Shown here piece after piece: positions 5,777-7,822 of a stretch of 7,822 nucleotides of DNA. Within the stretch, counting starts at the first letter, position 1. Each line of letters starts with the position of its first letter. Source of the DNA: Betaproteobacteria bacterium (GTDB lineage: Bacteria > Pseudomonadota > Gammaproteobacteria > Burkholderiales > Burkholderiaceae_C); the NCBI GenBank assembly GCA_005884255.1, contig VBDL01000196.1, positions 1 through 7,822 on the forward strand. Direction: 5' to 3'. The notes below the pieces were generated by a model. The model had not been told where the DNA came from and searched no databases. It saw only the letters and a list, made by a program, of their open reading frames with translations. The translations under genes and the position numbers were made by a program.

Positions 5777-6859
5777 TCAAACCCGGTTCATCGAGAGCCC
5801 GGCCGTGCTGCGCAGGTGCTCGATGACGCGCGGCGCGATGCGCGTCAGCGGCAACACCTCGTCGGCCGCGCCCGCGGCGATGGCTTCGCGCGGCATGCCG
5901 AAGACCACGCAGCTGGCCTCGTCCTGGCAGATGTTGAAGCTGCCGGCGTCGCGCATTTCCTTCATCGCCTTCGCGCCATCGGCGCCCATGCCGGTGAGCA
6001 TGATGCCCACCGCGTTGGGGCCGGCCACGCGCGCGGCCGACTTGAACAGCACTTCCACCGAGGGCATGTGGCGGTTCACCGGCTCGGTGGCCTGCACGCG
6101 GGCGATGTAGTTGGCGCCCGAGCGCTCGACGCTCAGGTGCTCGCCGCCCGGCGCGATGTAGGCGTGGCCGGGCAGCACGCGCTCGCCGTCGGTCGCTTCC
6201 TTGACGCGGATCCTGCACAGCCCATCGAGCCGCGCCGCATAGCTGCGCGTGAAGCCGGCCGGCATGTGCTGCGTGATGATCACGCCCGGCGAATCGGGCG
6301 GCAGGTTCATCAGCACTTCCTTGGTCGCCTCGGTACCGCCGGTGGAGGCACCGATGAAGACGAGCTTCTCGGTGGACAGCCGGCCCACCGGGCGGACGGG
6401 CACGGCGGCCTGCGGCAGCGTGACGGGGCTCGTCGCGGCAGCCGGCGCGCGCTGCACGCGCGCCCGCGCGGCGATGCGCACTTTCTCGGTGATGTCGGTG
6501 GCCAGCGCGCGCATGCCGTCAGCCACGCCGATCTTCGGCTTGGCGACGAAGTCGATGGCACCGAGCTCCAGCGCGCGCAGCGTGACGTCGGCGCCGCGCT
6601 CGGTCAGCGTGGACACCATCACTACCGGCATCGGCCGCAGGCGCATCAGCTTGGAGAGGAAGTCGATGCCGTCCATGCGCGGCATCTCGACGTCCAGCGT
6701 GATCACGTCCGGGTCGAGGGTGCGGATCATTTCGCGCGCCACATAGGGGTCGCTCGCCGCGCCCACGCATTCCATGTCGGGCTGCCGGTTGATGATCTCG
6801 CCGAGCAGGCTGCGCACCAGCGCCGAGTCGTCGACAACCACCACTCTTGTCTTTGACAT
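5777..6859 (-). CDS. cheB: Chemotaxis response regulator protein-glutamate methylesterase CheB
   Basis: A 360-residue CheB that removes methyl groups from, and can deamidate, receptor glutamates/glutamines when phosphorylated by CheA, resetting adaptation. The receiver domain at 1-125 shows acidic D10/D11, phospho-acceptor D56 in ITLDVEMPRMDG, and K107 in VAKPK. An Ala/Pro/Arg linker spans about 130-160. The methylesterase domain at 163-352 carries the catalytic triad S172 (GASTGG), H198 (TQHMP) and D294 (TGMGADG), each exactly 8 residues after Ser164/His190/Asp286 of the Salmonella enzyme. ATG 6859 gives the MSKTRVVVVDDS start; AGGAG (6868-6872) lies 8 nt upstream and overlaps the cheD stop, implying coupled translation. 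The frame stays open upstream but only as low-complexity sequence inside cheD. It is the last gene of the operon in this window. Confidence 0.97.
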   Translation of the reverse strand: MSKTRVVVVDDSALVRSLLGEIINRQPDMECVGAASDPYVAREMIRTLDPDVITLDVEMPRMDGIDFLSKLMRLRPMPVVMVSTLTERGADVTLRALELGAIDFVAKPKIGVADGMRALATDITEKVRIAARARVQRAPAAATSPVTLPQAAVPVRPVGRLSTEKLVFIGASTGGTEATKEVLMNLPPDSPGVIITQHMPAGFTRSYAARLDGLCRIRVKEATDGERVLPGHAYIAPGGEHLSVERSGANYIARVQATEPVNRHMPSVEVLFKSAARVAGPNAVGIMLTGMGADGAKAMKEMRDAGSFNICQDEASCVVFGMPREAIAAGAADEVLPLTRIAPRVIEHLRSTAGLSMNRV

Positions 6860-6867
6860 GGGCTGCG

Positions 6868-6872
6868 CTCCT
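6868..6872 (-). promoter_or_regulatory. Ribosome binding site of cheB overlapping the cheD stop
   Basis: On the minus strand the sequence TAGGAG contains both the cheD stop (TAG, 6873-6871) and the AGGAG site for cheB, whose ATG is 8 nt downstream. This tight arrangement suggests cheB translation depends on ribosomes finishing cheD. Confidence 0.75.
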
Positions 6873-7566
6873 AGAACAAGTCGATCGAACCGCCGCCGGT
6901 GGCCGCGGGAGCGGCCTTCTGCGCGGCGACGCGGTCCTGCGCGACCACGGCCTCGGCGTTCGCCGGTGCCAGGCGCTTGACCATGGCCTTGCCGCTGGCC
7001 GGCAGGAAGCACACCTTGCGCGGATAGACGTCGAGCACATCGCGGCTGACGATGGGAATGCGCTCGGTCTTCAGGTAGTCGAGCACGAACTGCGTGTTGC
7101 GCTCGCCGACGTTGATGGTGTTCATGCCGCTGATCACCGCGCCGCCGCCGAAGACCTTGGCCTCCATCGTCAGGCGCGACGCGCCCTTCTTCATCATCTC
7201 GTTGATGAGCAGCTCCATCGCGTAGGAGCCGTAGCGGCCGCTGCTGTTGTCACCCTGGCCCGTGCCCTCGGGCAGCATGAAGTGGTTCATGCCGCCAACC
7301 TTGGCCTGGCGGTCCCACAGGCAGGCGGCGATGCAGGAGCCGAGCGTGGTCATGATCAGCACATCTTCGTCGTAGACGAAGAACTCGCCGGGCAGCACCT
7401 TGACCGCCTCGTTCTTGAAGTGCGCGTCGTAGTAGAAGAACGAGGCCTCGCCGGGGCGCCGCGGGGCGGACTTCAACCGGTCCAGGCGCGGCGTCGCGTT
7501 CAGCGTCGACACGAGCGGTGGAGGCGGGGTGCTGCGCGGGAAGGCGGTGACTGCTGCGGTGGCCAT
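6871..7566 (-). CDS. cheD: Chemoreceptor glutamine deamidase CheD
   Basis: A 231-residue CheD, which deamidates specific receptor glutamines to glutamate, making them substrates for CheR/CheB. The catalytic Cys is C78 in TTLGSCIAACLWD and the paired His is H95 in GGMNHFMLP; their 17-residue separation equals that in Thermotoga CheD (Cys27/His44). Further conserved parts are YGSYAMELLINEMMKKGA (112-129), KVFGGGAVI (137-145), VGERN (153-157) and a SRDV turn (174-177). The N-terminal ~45 residues, Pro-rich then basic, and the C-terminal ~30 residues, Ala-rich and ending GGGSIDLF, extend beyond the compact core. ATG 7566 follows the cheR stop by 37 bp with only a weak ribosome site, so a later start is possible but would need a non-ATG codon near the core. 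Confidence 0.96.
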   Translation of the reverse strand: MATAAVTAFPRSTPPPPLVSTLNATPRLDRLKSAPRRPGEASFFYYDAHFKNEAVKVLPGEFFVYDEDVLIMTTLGSCIAACLWDRQAKVGGMNHFMLPEGTGQGDNSSGRYGSYAMELLINEMMKKGASRLTMEAKVFGGGAVISGMNTINVGERNTQFVLDYLKTERIPIVSRDVLDVYPRKVCFLPASGKAMVKRLAPANAEAVVAQDRVAAQKAAPAATGGGSIDLF

Positions 7567-7603
7567 GGACTCTGGGCGGAATTGAAAGCGGGGGCGGTGC
7601 GCG

Positions 7604-7822
7604 TCAGACGCGCTCGTAGATCGTCTTGCCGCGCAGGCGGAACAGGTCGCGCGAGTCGGTGAAGTTTTCAGAGTGGCCGACGTACAGCAGGCTGCGCGGC
7701 TTCATCACCGCGTGCATGCGCTCGAGCACGCGCCGCTGCGTGGGCGCGTCGAAATAGATCATCACGTTGCGGCAGAACACCACGTCGAAGGGCTCGCCCA
7801 GCGGCCACGAACTCGCCATCAG
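7604..7822 (-). CDS. cheR: Chemotaxis protein methyltransferase CheR, C-terminal end (partial)
   Basis: The last 72 codons of a frame that enters from the right edge. It reads EPFDVVFCRNVMIYFD, then TQRRVLERMHAVMKPRSLLYVGHSEN and ends in TIYERV. FDVVFCRNVMIYFD is the strand-loop signature of the CheR S-adenosylmethionine methyltransferase domain and LYVGHSEN its late conserved strand. CheR methylates receptor glutamates and opposes CheB. The domain's N-terminal part and the SAM-binding loop lie outside the window. The ATG at 7819 is internal: the preceding codon (Leu) and the residues after it fit the normal NLM-x-PWP-like region of CheR. It is followed by cheD and cheB in the same direction, a standard Burkholderiales order. 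Confidence 0.95.
   Translation of the reverse strand: MMASSWPLGEPFDVVFCRNVMIYFDAPTQRRVLERMHAVMKPRSLLYVGHSENFTDSRDLFRLRGKTIYERV

Noticed and set aside
6860..7012. 51-codon N-terminal extension of CheB
   Set aside because: The extension is Arg/Gly-rich shadow of cheD; the receiver domain begins at MSKTRVVVVDDS with a good ribosome site.
1..7822. tRNA, rRNA, CRISPR arrays, insertion sequences, phage genes, toxin-antitoxin or defence genes
   Set aside because: None was found by eye on either strand; nearly all of the sequence is accounted for by the listed genes.

Overview
The window is very GC-rich and its gene content and order fit a betaproteobacterium of the order Burkholderiales. The phosphatase-rph-rdgB-hemW string and the cheR-cheD-cheB string are both arrangements I associate with that group; no genus is claimed, because no 16S or other decisive marker is present. 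Almost all of it is coding, and the gaps are short. Nothing here looks like a wholly new biological system. The interest lies in regulatory and structural details.

Region 1 (1-2857, + strand) is a housekeeping string: the C-terminal end of a PP2C-type serine/threonine phosphatase, then rph (RNase PH), rdgB (dITP/XTP pyrophosphatase) and hemW (radical-SAM heme chaperone). rph and rdgB share one base (TGATG) and rdgB overlaps hemW, so the last three are probably co-translated. A REP-like inverted doublet sits between the phosphatase and rph, and its GTAG end supplies the phosphatase stop codon.

Region 2 (2868-4345, - strand) converges on hemW and encodes a Wzi-family outer-membrane capsule-assembly protein. 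Its reading frame is broken near 3200-3212, so it is scored as a frameshifted gene. No capsule genes lie beside it.

Region 3 (4463-5764) is a divergent pair: a GcvA-type LysR regulator (- strand) and a small DUF1127-like protein (+ strand). Their 105-bp shared intergenic region holds a perfect 19-bp palindrome abutting the lysR start and a third half-site further on. Together these look like a LysR operator that could control both genes.

Region 4 (5777-7822, - strand) is the distal part of a chemotaxis operon: the end of cheR, then cheD and cheB. CheR methylates, CheB demethylates/deamidates and CheD deamidates chemoreceptor residues, so this is the adaptation module of a chemotaxis pathway whose other genes lie outside the window. 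No cheY or cheZ follows cheB here. No tRNA, rRNA, CRISPR array, transposase or convincing intrinsic terminator was seen.
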